64,000 bases of DNA from Paenibacillus sp. JNUCC-31. GTDB taxonomy: Bacteria; Bacillota; Bacilli; Paenibacillales; Paenibacillaceae. The stretch's first letter is position 1. Each line of letters opens with the position of its first letter. The position numbers and the translations under genes were made by a program. Below the pieces are notes generated by a model. It had not been told where the DNA came from, did not search any database, and worked only from the letters and a program-made list of their open reading frames with translations. Positions 1 to 8,429 of the stretch are shown here, piece after piece. Where the stretch lies: contig NZ_CP062165.1 of assembly GCF_014844075.1 (NCBI RefSeq), positions 7,006,001-7,070,000 on the forward strand. The letters are read 5' to 3'.

Positions 1-905
1 CCAGACCCAGCCATCGCGATAAATTACTATCTTTACAGAACCAGTATGGGTTTGACCAGATTTACACAGAGTATAGTGCAATGCTTGCGAATGAGGATGT
101 AGATACGATTTACATTGGACTGCCCAATCACCTGCATTATTCATATGCCAAAGAGGCTTTATGTGCGGGCAAACATGTAATTTGTGAGAAGCCATTTACT
201 TCTAACCTCCAAGAATTTTTAGAACTTAAAGAGATTGCTCAGCAAAAAGAACGAGTATTGATCGAAGCCATTTCAAATCAGTATTTGAAAAACGTCTTAT
301 CCATGAAGCAATATTTGCCTAAACTTGGTGATATCAAAATCGTGGAATGCAACTATTCTCAATATTCATCCCGTTATGCAGCTTTCCAAGCAGGAGAAGT
401 ACTGCCCGCCTTTAACCCCGAAATGTCTGGCGGAGCGTTGATGGACATTAATTTATATAATATTCATCTGGTAGTAGGCTTCTTCGGGAGTCCTGAGAAG
501 GTGGAGTATTGGGCCAACATGGAACGCGGCATTGATACTTCAGGTATGTTGCTGTTGGATTACGGGAATTTCAAGTGTGTATGCATAGGTTCCAAAGATA
601 GTACAGCCCCTAATGCAGTGAACATTCAGGGCAATAAAGGACATATACACATGGCGAGCTCAACTAATAAATGCGAATCCTTTGAGATCACACTTCACAA
701 GGAAATGCCTGTTCGAGTGGATCATAAAGATCATCCACATCGCATGTATGACGAGTTTGTGGAGTTTGATCGTATCATCAGTGCACTGGATCTGAAGAAA
801 ACAGGCGAAATGCTGGAGCATAGCGAAAAGGTGATGAAGGTTATTGAACAGGCGAAACAGTCTGCTAATCTTGTATTTGGCCGTACTTACCCGTCGATGA
901 TATGA
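1..905 (+). CDS. Gfo/Idh/MocA family oxidoreductase (5' truncated by window edge)
   Basis: C-terminal part of an NAD(P)-dependent sugar or inositol dehydrogenase-like protein. The frame is open from base 3 with no stop, so the gene begins upstream of the window; the internal ATG at 81 is not the start. Visible are the end of the Rossmann fold and the family's EKP signature (ICEKPFTSN), whose Lys is the usual catalytic or cofactor-contacting residue, then the alpha/beta substrate domain with a GGALMDINLYNIH segment, where families of this type place catalytic Asp/His residues. It ends at a bidirectional terminator shared with the convergent LysR gene. The substrate cannot be told from the sequence. 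Confidence 0.9.
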   Translation, partial: RPSHRDKLLSLQNQYGFDQIYTEYSAMLANEDVDTIYIGLPNHLHYSYAKEALCAGKHVICEKPFTSNLQEFLELKEIAQQKERVLIEAISNQYLKNVLSMKQYLPKLGDIKIVECNYSQYSSRYAAFQAGEVLPAFNPEMSGGALMDINLYNIHLVVGFFGSPEKVEYWANMERGIDTSGMLLLDYGNFKCVCIGSKDSTAPNAVNIQGNKGHIHMASSTNKCESFEITLHKEMPVRVDHKDHPHRMYDEFVEFDRIISALDLKKTGEMLEHSEKVMKVIEQAKQSANLVFGRTYPSMI

Positions 906-917
906 AAATAGTCGCTT

Positions 918-942
918 AAAAAGTCGCCCATGGCGACTTTTT
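918..942. terminator. Bidirectional intrinsic terminator
   Basis: An 11-bp perfect inverted repeat (AAAAAGTCGCC / GGCGACTTTTT) with a 3-nt loop. A-runs and T-runs on both sides let it serve the oxidoreductase on the plus strand and the LysR gene on the minus strand. The AGTCGCC core recurs in the terminator at 41140-41166. Confidence 0.9.
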
Positions 943-991
943 GATTTTGGAATACCAGGTCCTTGCCCCAAGCGTGAACAAGAACCTGATG

Positions 992-1918
992 TTATTCCCC
1001 GTTTGTTTCTATAGGCAGGACTCCATAAATCTCTTTGGACATTGCACCAAAATACGCCGTAACAACACTGCGAAACTCTAAAGCAGCCTTCGAAATATAT
1101 CTGTTTTTGTGTGACAATAAAGCAATTTCGCGAACGAGTCTGTGTTCCTCTACCTGGAGATATGTGATTCGTTCGTGCGGATTTTTTGCTGTACTTGGTA
1201 TAAACGCGAGACCGATCTCTGCTTCCACTAGAGCGGTTAATCTTGCAGGTTCATCTCCTTCATATACATACTTCGGTACAAAACCGACGGATTGACATGC
1301 GGAGTCAACCAAATCACGAACACCATACCCATTCTTCACACCAACAAACCACTCGTCTTTAAGCTCAGCTAAGCTTATACCACTTCGATCTGCATACCGA
1401 TGACCCACGGGAACGGCTACTACGATGGGATCTGCGAAAAGTATCTGACATTCGATATCATCTCCTTGAATCGGAGGGGAAGACAGACAAAAATCAACCT
1501 CACCCCGATGCAGGAGCCTGGACATGTGATCTAGGGTTACCATTTGTACATGAAACTGAATATTCGGCTTGTTTTTCCGGAATTCCCGCAGTATTCCTGG
1601 CAAGGTGCTTGCCGTAGTTACAGCCAATTGGAGTGTGCCATGATCCGAATTGGAGAGGTCCGCAATTTCCCGCTTTCCCTGTTCCAATTCGAACAGGGCT
1701 TTTTCGGTTCGGTGAAGAAATGTTCTTCCGAATTCGTTCAGTCGCAGTTTTCTTCCAATTCGATCAAATAAAGGAGCTCCAAGGTCATCCTCTAACCGTT
1801 GTATGGTTTTGCTCAGTGAGGATTGAGTGACGTGCAGCTTTCCCGCGGCTTCCGTAACATGCTCGCATCGAGCCACAATCAAGAAATATTTTAGTTGAAG
1901 AAGCTCCATTTTCACCAT
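992..1918 (-). CDS. LysR family transcriptional regulator
   Basis: 308 aa, the usual LTTR size. The N-terminal winged helix-turn-helix (about residues 4-62) has the classical pattern YFLIVARCEHVTEAAGKLHV followed by TQSSLSKTIQRLEDDLG. Residues 90-300 form the periplasmic-binding-like effector domain. The ATG at 1918 follows an AAAGGA site with 8-nt spacing; a second ATG three codons in is possible. It is divergent from the MFS transporter at 2019 across a 100-bp gap, the standard arrangement for a LysR regulator controlling its neighbour, so regulation of that transporter is inferred. The effector is unknown. Confidence 0.93.
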   Translation of the reverse strand: MVKMELLQLKYFLIVARCEHVTEAAGKLHVTQSSLSKTIQRLEDDLGAPLFDRIGRKLRLNEFGRTFLHRTEKALFELEQGKREIADLSNSDHGTLQLAVTTASTLPGILREFRKNKPNIQFHVQMVTLDHMSRLLHRGEVDFCLSSPPIQGDDIECQILFADPIVVAVPVGHRYADRSGISLAELKDEWFVGVKNGYGVRDLVDSACQSVGFVPKYVYEGDEPARLTALVEAEIGLAFIPSTAKNPHERITYLQVEEHRLVREIALLSHKNRYISKAALEFRSVVTAYFGAMSKEIYGVLPIETNGE

Positions 1919-1961
1919 TCCCTCATTCCTTTTAGTACATCAAATCATAACATACAATGCG

Positions 1962-1991
1962 TTGGAATAAATAAGAGACTTCGAGTAAAAT
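1962..1991 (+). promoter_or_regulatory. Probable sigma-A promoter of the MFS gene
   Basis: TTGGAA at 1962-1967, an 18-nt spacer and TAAAAT at 1986-1991, 27 nt before the MFS start. It lies in the LysR/MFS divergent gap, where a LysR regulator would act. Confidence 0.5.
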
Positions 1992-2018
1992 GACAGCAGA
2001 GAAGAAGGAGGTTGCACA

Positions 2019-3410
2019 ATGAATGTTCGAAATAAATGGTTAATGTTATCGGTTGGATTAGGAATTATGCTGAATCCGTTAAACTCCTCCATGATCTCTG
2101 TAGCCATCGCAAGACTGCAACAAGTGTATCAACTTGATTTTAAAGCCGTTTCGTGGATTATTTTTTCATTTTACATTGCGAGTGCTGTTGCTCAACCTGT
2201 CATGGGCAAATGCAGTGATCTATTTGGCCGCAGAAAAATATTCCTTATTGGTCTTGTTATGGTCTTCGTCTCATCCATGTTGGCACCGCTGTCCCCAAGT
2301 TTTTCTTGGCTTATCGTATTCCGGATCATTCAATCTATTGGCACAAGCATGATGGTAGCTGTGGGAATGGCGATTATACGAATTTATGTAACTGAAAAAC
2401 AAGCTTCTGCCTTGTCTGTCTTGGCGATTTTCCTATCTGGAGCAGCAGCAATCGGCCCCTTTATTGGTGGTGTATTGATTCATTGGTGGGATTGGCATAG
2501 CATATTCATCGTTAATATTCCGTTTGTAACTGCAAGCTTTTTGTTCGCATGGAAAACAATCCCGAAGGATGATCAATCCAAACCCGTCACTAGCCGTTTA
2601 ACTATTCGGAAGTGGCTAGAGTTGATTGATGCACCAGGCATCCTGTTATTTACAATAGCTTTGGTGACGCTGTTAATTGGTTTACTTTCAGTCAAATCAA
2701 CGAGAGATATAGCAATGTGGCACCTTATTGCAGGGGGAATCGGTTTGATGGCACTAGTAACGTTTATACGACATGAACTAAAAACAAAATCACCCTTTAT
2801 CCCTCTGCGAGCATTCGCTTCATATCCCGAAATGACTTGGGTGAATATACAGTTCACACTGGTTAATATTCTGTTTTATGCTCTTTTTTTTGGAATGCCC
2901 ACTTATTTACAGCAAGTGCGTCATCTTAACGAAGTCCATACAGGAATGATTATGTTAGCCCTCGGTTTATGTTCCCTTATCATTTCTCCTGTTGCAGGAC
3001 GTTGGATTGACAAATCGGGACCACGGCCAGCTTTAATCGTTTCTGCTGTGTTAATGACATTCGGTTCCATAGTGGTCATACTATTGCAAGAAGCTTCCCC
3101 AGTCTTCATTGTAATTCTTGCCTTGGCAGTATTTGGGGTAAGTAATGGCTTAAACGCTGTTGGCATGCAGACAGCTCTGTTCAAGAGCACGCCAAAAGAA
3201 ATGATCGGTGTCGCATCAGGTATTTTTAATACATCCAGATATCTGGGTACCATTTTATCTTCTTTATTGATTGGTATCATCATGGGAGAAACATTTAGTG
3301 TTACAGGATTCCAAACGCTTGGAGTCATCCTTACGGTATTAGCTGTTTCTTTGATCTTCATGAGCTTACGTCGTCAGGAATTAACGGATAAATCAGGATA
3401 TTTGGGCTAA
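2019..3410 (+). CDS. MFS transporter, DHA2/EmrB-QacA-like drug:H+ antiporter
   Basis: 463-aa integral membrane protein with about 14 hydrophobic segments. MFS motifs are visible: motif A-like GKCSDLFGRRKIFLIG after TM2 (about residues 63-78), motif B-like FRIIQSIGTSMM (about residues 101-112) and motif C-like GPFIGGVLIHWWDWHSIF in TM5. The ATG at 2019 follows a strong AAGGAGG site. Its likely role is proton-driven efflux of an amphiphilic compound across the cytoplasmic membrane. It is divergent from a LysR regulator, its probable controller. The substrate cannot be predicted. Confidence 0.92.
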   Translation: MNVRNKWLMLSVGLGIMLNPLNSSMISVAIARLQQVYQLDFKAVSWIIFSFYIASAVAQPVMGKCSDLFGRRKIFLIGLVMVFVSSMLAPLSPSFSWLIVFRIIQSIGTSMMVAVGMAIIRIYVTEKQASALSVLAIFLSGAAAIGPFIGGVLIHWWDWHSIFIVNIPFVTASFLFAWKTIPKDDQSKPVTSRLTIRKWLELIDAPGILLFTIALVTLLIGLLSVKSTRDIAMWHLIAGGIGLMALVTFIRHELKTKSPFIPLRAFASYPEMTWVNIQFTLVNILFYALFFGMPTYLQQVRHLNEVHTGMIMLALGLCSLIISPVAGRWIDKSGPRPALIVSAVLMTFGSIVVILLQEASPVFIVILALAVFGVSNGLNAVGMQTALFKSTPKEMIGVASGIFNTSRYLGTILSSLLIGIIMGETFSVTGFQTLGVILTVLAVSLIFMSLRRQELTDKSGYLG

Positions 3411-3497
3411 TTGAACAAATCATTGAGCTTGGTAGCAAATCATTTGTCCTCGTTTCCTGTTATCCTTATATCAAAATCTACAAAGGCGGGTCCGCTC

Positions 3498-4424
3498 ATG
3501 TCCATGAGAACCGAAAAAATAGCCAAAGCACCGCAAAAACTGGAAAGTGCACCAGATAAACAAGGAAGCCTAAAGCAGAACGGGCTATCCATTATTAAAT
3601 TTTGCTTGCACACACATGGCAAAACAGGATCATATTTTCTGAAAGATCACCTGTTGTTATTCGTTAAGTCGGGCATATATACAGTTCGTTTCGGGGACCA
3701 AGAGTACACCGTGCGCAGTAATGAAATGGTGTTTCTTCACAAATCGATTCGGATTGACTACGAAAAATCGGGTGAACCCGGTTCAGAGTTCAAGTTGGAT
3801 TATATGATGTTTTTCCTTAATGAGAATATACTTGAGGAATTTGTCCGATTTTCTGGTTATAAGCCGATGTATCCGGTGAATGAACTTGTTCCGGTGTCCA
3901 TCATTACAGTCAGTCCATTCACTCAAGCTTATATCGAATCTTTAAAACCTTATTTTGAAAGTCCGGATGAGGTAAGTGACGGACTGGTACGGCTGAAGTT
4001 CATGGAGCTCTTGTATCACTTGGCGGACTCCAATAATCATTTCTTACTTGAGTTGCTACAACCAGGTCATAATAAAAACAGCAACATTAGCAAGATTATG
4101 GAAGACAATTTTACAAATCCCGTGTCTATTAGCGACCTGGCTTATTTGTCTGGCAGAAGCCTGTCTACGTTCAAACGTGATTTTCAGGCCATGTACCACA
4201 CCTCACCACTAAAGTGGATTCGCAATCGAAGACTGAATGAAGCCAAGAAACTGTTGTTAGAGACGCCACTGACAGTAACCGAGGTCTGCTTCACAACAGG
4301 ATTCGAAAACATTGCCCATTTCTCCAAAGTGTTCAAGCTTCAGTTCGGGCTTCCACCGTCAGAGTTTCGACTTCAAAGTCATACGAGAGAGGATGAACCA
4401 GGCCAGGGAGAACCATTGAGCTAA
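3498..4424 (+). CDS. AraC family transcriptional regulator
   Basis: 308 aa with the chosen ATG at 3498, which follows AAAGGCGGG with 7-nt spacing. The frame runs back to a TTG directly after the MFS stop, but that start has no ribosome site. Residues about 40-190 are a cupin-like sensory domain. Residues about 205-300 hold the two helix-turn-helix units (ISDLAYLSGRSLSTFKRDF and VTEVCFTTGFENIAHFSKVF), ending in the family signature FGLPPSEFR. It lies between the MFS gene and the aldo/keto reductase on the same strand and may control the latter (inferred). The inducer is unknown. Confidence 0.9.
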   Translation: MSMRTEKIAKAPQKLESAPDKQGSLKQNGLSIIKFCLHTHGKTGSYFLKDHLLLFVKSGIYTVRFGDQEYTVRSNEMVFLHKSIRIDYEKSGEPGSEFKLDYMMFFLNENILEEFVRFSGYKPMYPVNELVPVSIITVSPFTQAYIESLKPYFESPDEVSDGLVRLKFMELLYHLADSNNHFLLELLQPGHNKNSNISKIMEDNFTNPVSISDLAYLSGRSLSTFKRDFQAMYHTSPLKWIRNRRLNEAKKLLLETPLTVTEVCFTTGFENIAHFSKVFKLQFGLPPSEFRLQSHTREDEPGQGEPLS

Positions 4425-4562
4425 ATAAACAAATAAGATGAGCTTAGCAGCAAAGTAGTGGTTCAACTTTCTTGATATTCTTAACTCAGGCGGAAAGTTG
4501 GCGCAGAATATATCATGAGAGCGCCTGAACATCCATTACGATGAAAAGAGAGGATCAATCAA

Positions 4563-5555
4563 ATGGAATATGTGAAACTTGGAAATACAGGATTAGATGT
4601 ATCTCGGCTGTGCCTTGGCTGTATGGGCTTTGGTGAGGCAGGTCGTGGATTTCACCAATGGGTACTTGATGAAGAGAACAGCCGTCCGGTGATTCAAAAG
4701 GCTCTGGAGCTTGGTATCAATTTCTTTGATACGGCTAATGTATATGCAGGCGGGACTAGCGAGGAAATTCTCGGCCGGGCTCTTAAAGACTATGCCAATC
4801 GCGATGAAATTGTCCTTGCGACAAAAGTGTTTTCCCGTATGCATGAAGGTCCCAATGGCTCCGGCCTTTCTCGTAAAGCCATTATGAGCGAAATAGATAA
4901 GAGCCTCAAGCGATTAGGTACCGACTATGTGGATCTATATCAAATTCATCGCTGGGATCAACACACCCCCATTGAAGAGACCATGGAAGCACTACATGAT
5001 ATAGTGAAGGCTGGGAAAGCAAGATATATCGGTGCTTCTGCCATGTCTGCATGGCAATTCCAAAAGGCTTTATATGTGGCTGAGAAAAATGGATGGACCC
5101 GATTTGTATCCATGCAGAATCACTATAACCTGATCTATCGTGAGGAAGAAAGGGAGATGCTTCCCCTATGCCTGGAAGAAAAAATTGGTGTAATTCCATT
5201 TAGCCCGCTTGCGTCTGGTCGTTTGACACGTGATTGGGATGAAACAACTTATCGTTCAGAAACCGATCAAGTTCAAAAGGCAAAATACGATGCAACAGCC
5301 AGTACCGATCGATTGGTAGTAGAGCGGGTTGCAGAAATCGCAGAAAAGCACGGCGTACCTCGGGTTCAAATTGCACTTGCCTGGTTGCTGCAGAAAGATC
5401 CGGTTACAGCCCCTATTATCGGTGCAACGAAAATATCTCATCTCCAAAATGCCGTAGATGCACTTTCCATTACGTTAACTTCTGACGAAATTGCGTCTTT
5501 GGAAGAGCCGTATGTACCACACCCATTATATGGATCAAACATTGGTTTTAAATAA
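4563..5555 (+). CDS. Aldo/keto reductase (YajO-like)
   Basis: 330-aa NADPH-dependent (beta/alpha)8-barrel oxidoreductase. The AKR catalytic tetrad is recognisable: Asp and Tyr in FFDTANVYAGGTSEEILG, Lys in VLATKVF and His in DLYQIHRWD. The C-terminal cofactor loop PIIGATKISHLQNAV is also present. Length and the long insertion after the catalytic Tyr match the YajO/YhdN-type AKRs. The ATG follows AGAGAGGA. The physiological carbonyl substrate is not deducible. It ends at a palindromic terminator shared with the convergent DUF2306 gene. Confidence 0.92.
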   Translation: MEYVKLGNTGLDVSRLCLGCMGFGEAGRGFHQWVLDEENSRPVIQKALELGINFFDTANVYAGGTSEEILGRALKDYANRDEIVLATKVFSRMHEGPNGSGLSRKAIMSEIDKSLKRLGTDYVDLYQIHRWDQHTPIEETMEALHDIVKAGKARYIGASAMSAWQFQKALYVAEKNGWTRFVSMQNHYNLIYREEEREMLPLCLEEKIGVIPFSPLASGRLTRDWDETTYRSETDQVQKAKYDATASTDRLVVERVAEIAEKHGVPRVQIALAWLLQKDPVTAPIIGATKISHLQNAVDALSITLTSDEIASLEEPYVPHPLYGSNIGFK

Positions 5556-5573
5556 TCGTACACCCCGGTTCAA

Positions 5574-5599
5574 AACCCCCGAATAATTATTCGGGGGTT
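5574..5599. terminator. 26-bp perfect palindrome, bidirectional terminator
   Basis: AACCCCCGAATAA followed directly by its exact complement. It sits between two convergent genes. The stop codon and last residues of the minus-strand DUF2306 gene (PTPE-stop) are encoded inside the palindrome. Confidence 0.85.
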
Positions 5600-6216
5600 G
5601 GCTTCATTCTGATGATCATTTCCGAAATCATTAGTAGCAATACAATAGTTCCATAAATACCAATAGTGTAGCTTATAGTATAAGCCAACCCGAAACTCTG
5701 ATGAAGAAGGGTAGTCATGAGATGAATGAACATGTTCGTAAAACAGAAGGCATAACTTCGGATCATCCAGTTCCGGTGTTGGATCATGCGTTTCTTTTTA
5801 ATCTGTATTAGAGCCGTAATTGTAATAAACAGCCATAGGATATTTAGCGCATTGAAGCCCATACTACTTATCTTTCCGCCAGTGGCGTAAGGGGCCATAT
5901 ATCCGGAAGTCAGTACAACAAGCAGGACGGATACGATGTATACATAACCGTTTATGCGGTGGAACTTGCGGCTCTTTTCAAAGATCCGGTTAGAGAAGTT
6001 GAGCAATCCGGACGCCATGGCCAAACATGCAAATGCAACATGAACGTACATAATATTCAGCCAGATCGGAAGATTAAGCTCACGCTTCAAACCCGTCTTT
6101 TGGCTTAAAAATTCCGAAGCTTCTGGGTCAATCCAATAATTCTTTATCAAAGCATACAGGATAAATAAAATGCTGACACAAGCCAACCATCCATATAATG
6201 TTGTCCGTTTCTTCAT
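5587..6216 (-). CDS. DUF2306 domain membrane protein
   Basis: 209-aa polytopic membrane protein with about six hydrophobic segments. It contains the DUF2306 pattern of conserved His residues near membrane segments (KFHRINGYVYI and MIQHRNWMIRSYAFCF). The family has no established function; the histidines resemble those of cytochrome b561-like haem or metal ligands, but that is inference. It is convergent with the aldo/keto reductase and lies downstream of the DJ-1/PfpI gene on the minus strand (50-nt gap), so co-transcription is possible. Confidence 0.82.
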   Translation of the reverse strand: MKKRTTLYGWLACVSILFILYALIKNYWIDPEASEFLSQKTGLKRELNLPIWLNIMYVHVAFACLAMASGLLNFSNRIFEKSRKFHRINGYVYIVSVLLVVLTSGYMAPYATGGKISSMGFNALNILWLFITITALIQIKKKRMIQHRNWMIRSYAFCFTNMFIHLMTTLLHQSFGLAYTISYTIGIYGTIVLLLMISEMIIRMKPTPE

Positions 6217-6266
6217 ACCATTCTACAACCTCCGAGACTACTTTTTGTTACTCCTAGATAAGCGAG

Positions 6267-7301
6267 CTAGTTTATTCGTTTTCCTGTTAATTTGGATGCA
6301 GGAAGGAGGCCGGCCTTAGCGATTCCACTCATCTGATCTCCGTCTGCGCCAACTTCAAATTTCAGATTCAAACGCATAGGTTTGGTGATCGCCAGAGACC
6401 AAGTCAGTTTGTTATTGTAAAACACAGGGTTCAGAAACGCAATTGTTTCATCGCCTTGTGTTGCTGTACCTTCGATCACATCGTTACATGTCGTTATGCA
6501 AAGCTTGACTTCCAGCTTACCGACAGGTGTAGCGATTGTCGTATCCCAATTTCCGACGAAGAGGGAAGCCTCTGTATATTGGTTATGTATTGGGGCAGAG
6601 GTCACCACCGATTGGTTTTTTACAATGTTCGATTCATTGTCCGTCAACACATGAGGAGTGCTTGGGGCAACACCATATTCCCTCCAAACCGTTCCTCTTC
6701 GTTCGTACTCGAACAACTGCTCTACTGCGTGCGCGATGCGTGGTCCCAGTTCACGTTCCACCAGATACAGCGCGACATCGAGCCCCGAGGTCACACCGCC
6801 GCCGGTAACCAGATTCCCATCATCCACTACACGTGCCGGGACTGGAATTGCCCCGGTTGCACCAAGTAGTTCCATACCCAAATGATGCGTTACCGCAGCT
6901 CTGCCTTCCAGGAGTCCTCCCATGGCTAACAAAAGGGAACCGCCGCAGACCGTAGCCACTACAACGTTTTTGTGTTCGAGAGCTGCCCTGATCATTGTTG
7001 TTAATTCCGTATTCATGGCCCTGCCCAGAATAGCTGGAATCGAGTTTGGACCATCGCCTTCAACCTCACCGGCTGCGCCAGGCACAAGTATGATACCCGG
7101 ACGTGCCGGGTCCAGTGTCCCGTTCGCCTCGATTTTCAATCCATTTATACCGCTAGTCACAGATCTTGGTCCTTCAGCCGTAACCAGTTCTACCGTTAAC
7201 GCGTTGTCGATATGCATGGAAGCGGAGCAAAACACTTCATAAGGCGCAATGGCATCCAGTAGATCGAAGCCATCAAATAACACGATTTGTACAGTTATCA
7301 T
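6267..7301 (-). CDS. DJ-1/PfpI family protein with C-terminal beta-barrel-like domain
   Basis: 344 aa. Residues 1-200 are a class I glutamine amidotransferase-like DJ-1/PfpI domain with the nucleophile elbow VATVCGGSLLLA (Cys about residue 118) followed by the THHLG segment. Such domains occur in isonitrile hydratases, proteases and the sensory half of some AraC regulators. No helix-turn-helix follows. Residues about 245-344 instead form a beta-rich domain starting GNWDTTIATPVGKLEV and ending LTGKRIN, with alternating Gly and hydrophobic residues as in small lipocalin-like barrels. The fusion suggests a ligand-binding enzyme; the function is unassigned. Confidence 0.8.
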   Translation of the reverse strand: MITVQIVLFDGFDLLDAIAPYEVFCSASMHIDNALTVELVTAEGPRSVTSGINGLKIEANGTLDPARPGIILVPGAAGEVEGDGPNSIPAILGRAMNTELTTMIRAALEHKNVVVATVCGGSLLLAMGGLLEGRAAVTHHLGMELLGATGAIPVPARVVDDGNLVTGGGVTSGLDVALYLVERELGPRIAHAVEQLFEYERRGTVWREYGVAPSTPHVLTDNESNIVKNQSVVTSAPIHNQYTEASLFVGNWDTTIATPVGKLEVKLCITTCNDVIEGTATQGDETIAFLNPVFYNNKLTWSLAITKPMRLNLKFEVGADGDQMSGIAKAGLLPASKLTGKRIN

Positions 7302-7320
7302 TCATCCAACCCCCTGATCT

Positions 7321-7542
7321 TTATTTGGTCAAAAGATCCTTCAGCCTGTGATATTCGTCTTCGTCAATTTCGCCTTTAGCCATTCGGCTTTTCAAAATCA
7401 AAGGGATGTCATGGTCTTCCCGGCTGCGATCATTGTTACGATGACGAATCATGTATATACGAAGCGTCACGAAGCAAAACAGCGTGAGACAAAACAAAGA
7501 TCCAAAGTAAAAAAATGAGAATCCGCTATCCTCCAAACCCAT
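7321..7542 (-). CDS. Small membrane protein with SHOCT domain
   Basis: 73 aa from the ATG at 7542, chosen because AAAAAGGAGG precedes it at ideal spacing; the longer frame to 7653 has no ribosome site. One transmembrane segment (about residues 8-30) is followed by a basic linker and a C-terminal SHOCT motif (LKSRMAKGEIDEDEYHRLKD), a short helical hairpin usually at the end of membrane-associated proteins and thought to mediate oligomerisation. It lies 19 nt upstream of the DJ-1 gene on the same strand, probably the first gene of that unit. The function is unknown. Confidence 0.8.
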   Translation of the reverse strand: MGLEDSGFSFFYFGSLFCLTLFCFVTLRIYMIRHRNNDRSREDHDIPLILKSRMAKGEIDEDEYHRLKDLLTK

Positions 7543-7741
7543 ACGATTACCTCCTTTTTCTGCTGTGATGGACGAATAAGAATGTAGGTCGTCCGTACTC
7601 ACAGGTAAAATCATAACAAACGAATATCTCAAACAAAGTCGTAAAAAGGTCACAAAACCATAAACAACTCATCACAAAATATAACCTCGCCTTGGTTCGA
7701 AAAGAAAAAATGATAAACTAGAGGGCAGAGGTGGGATAAGT

Positions 7742-8428
7742 ATGAGTATGTTGAATACGATACTCGTCGTTGACGATGACCAAAGTATCGTTGAGTTATT
7801 AAGGGATTTTCTGGAGAATGACAACTTTCACGTCATGACTGCTTGTGATACGGAACAAGCGTGGGGCATACTTCAGCAGCATTCCATAGATTGCGTTGTT
7901 CTGGACATCATGATGCCGGGACAAAATGGATTTGAGCTATGTCGTCGAATTCGAGCTGAAAGTAATGTTCCCATCCTTTTCTTGAGTGCGCGCAGTGATG
8001 ATGTGGATAAGATTCGAGGTCTGACACTCGGCGGAGATGATTATATCGTCAAAACAGCTTCGCCTGGGGAAATCGTTGCCAGAGTAAAAGCCGTTTTACG
8101 ACGCTCCGCTTCCCGGCAGACCATGGATGAGAAGGTGCTGGATTATGGCCGCCTCCAGTTAAATCTGTCTGCAAGAGAAGTTGTTGTGGAAGGTAAAAAT
8201 GTTGAGCTTACACCTAAGGAATATGAGTTACTCCGATATTTTGCTGAACACCCGAGACATGTGTTCTCCTATGAACAATTACTCGCGAAATTTTGGGATG
8301 GGGTGGGAGACAGGCACACCATTCGAGTGCACCTTAGCCGCCTTAGGGAGAAAATTGAGTTCGATCCCAACCATCCACAATTCCTGATCAACGTATGGGG
8401 AGTAGGGTACCGCTTCGAAGGAGGATAA
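7742..8428 (+). CDS. OmpR/PhoB family response regulator
   Basis: 228 aa. The receiver domain (1-120) has the acidic pocket D11-D13 and phospho-acceptor D55 (VVLDIMMPG). The winged-helix output domain (130-226) has the TPKEYELLRYF and HTIRVHLSRLREKIE motifs. The Lys-Pro normally following beta-5 is Lys-Thr here (DDYIVKTASPGE), a deviation in the alpha4-beta5-alpha5 signalling face. A possible promoter (TTGGTT, 16 nt, TAAACT with an upstream TG) precedes it. Its kinase partner starts 1 nt after its stop. Target genes are unknown. Confidence 0.95.
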   Translation: MSMLNTILVVDDDQSIVELLRDFLENDNFHVMTACDTEQAWGILQQHSIDCVVLDIMMPGQNGFELCRRIRAESNVPILFLSARSDDVDKIRGLTLGGDDYIVKTASPGEIVARVKAVLRRSASRQTMDEKVLDYGRLQLNLSAREVVVEGKNVELTPKEYELLRYFAEHPRHVFSYEQLLAKFWDGVGDRHTIRVHLSRLREKIEFDPNHPQFLINVWGVGYRFEGG

Positions 8429-8429
8429 C

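Noticed and set aside
4488..4528. CAGGCG / CGCCTG inverted repeat before the aldo/keto reductase as a terminator or operator
   Set aside because: Only 6 bp with a long spacer and no T-run; too weak to call.
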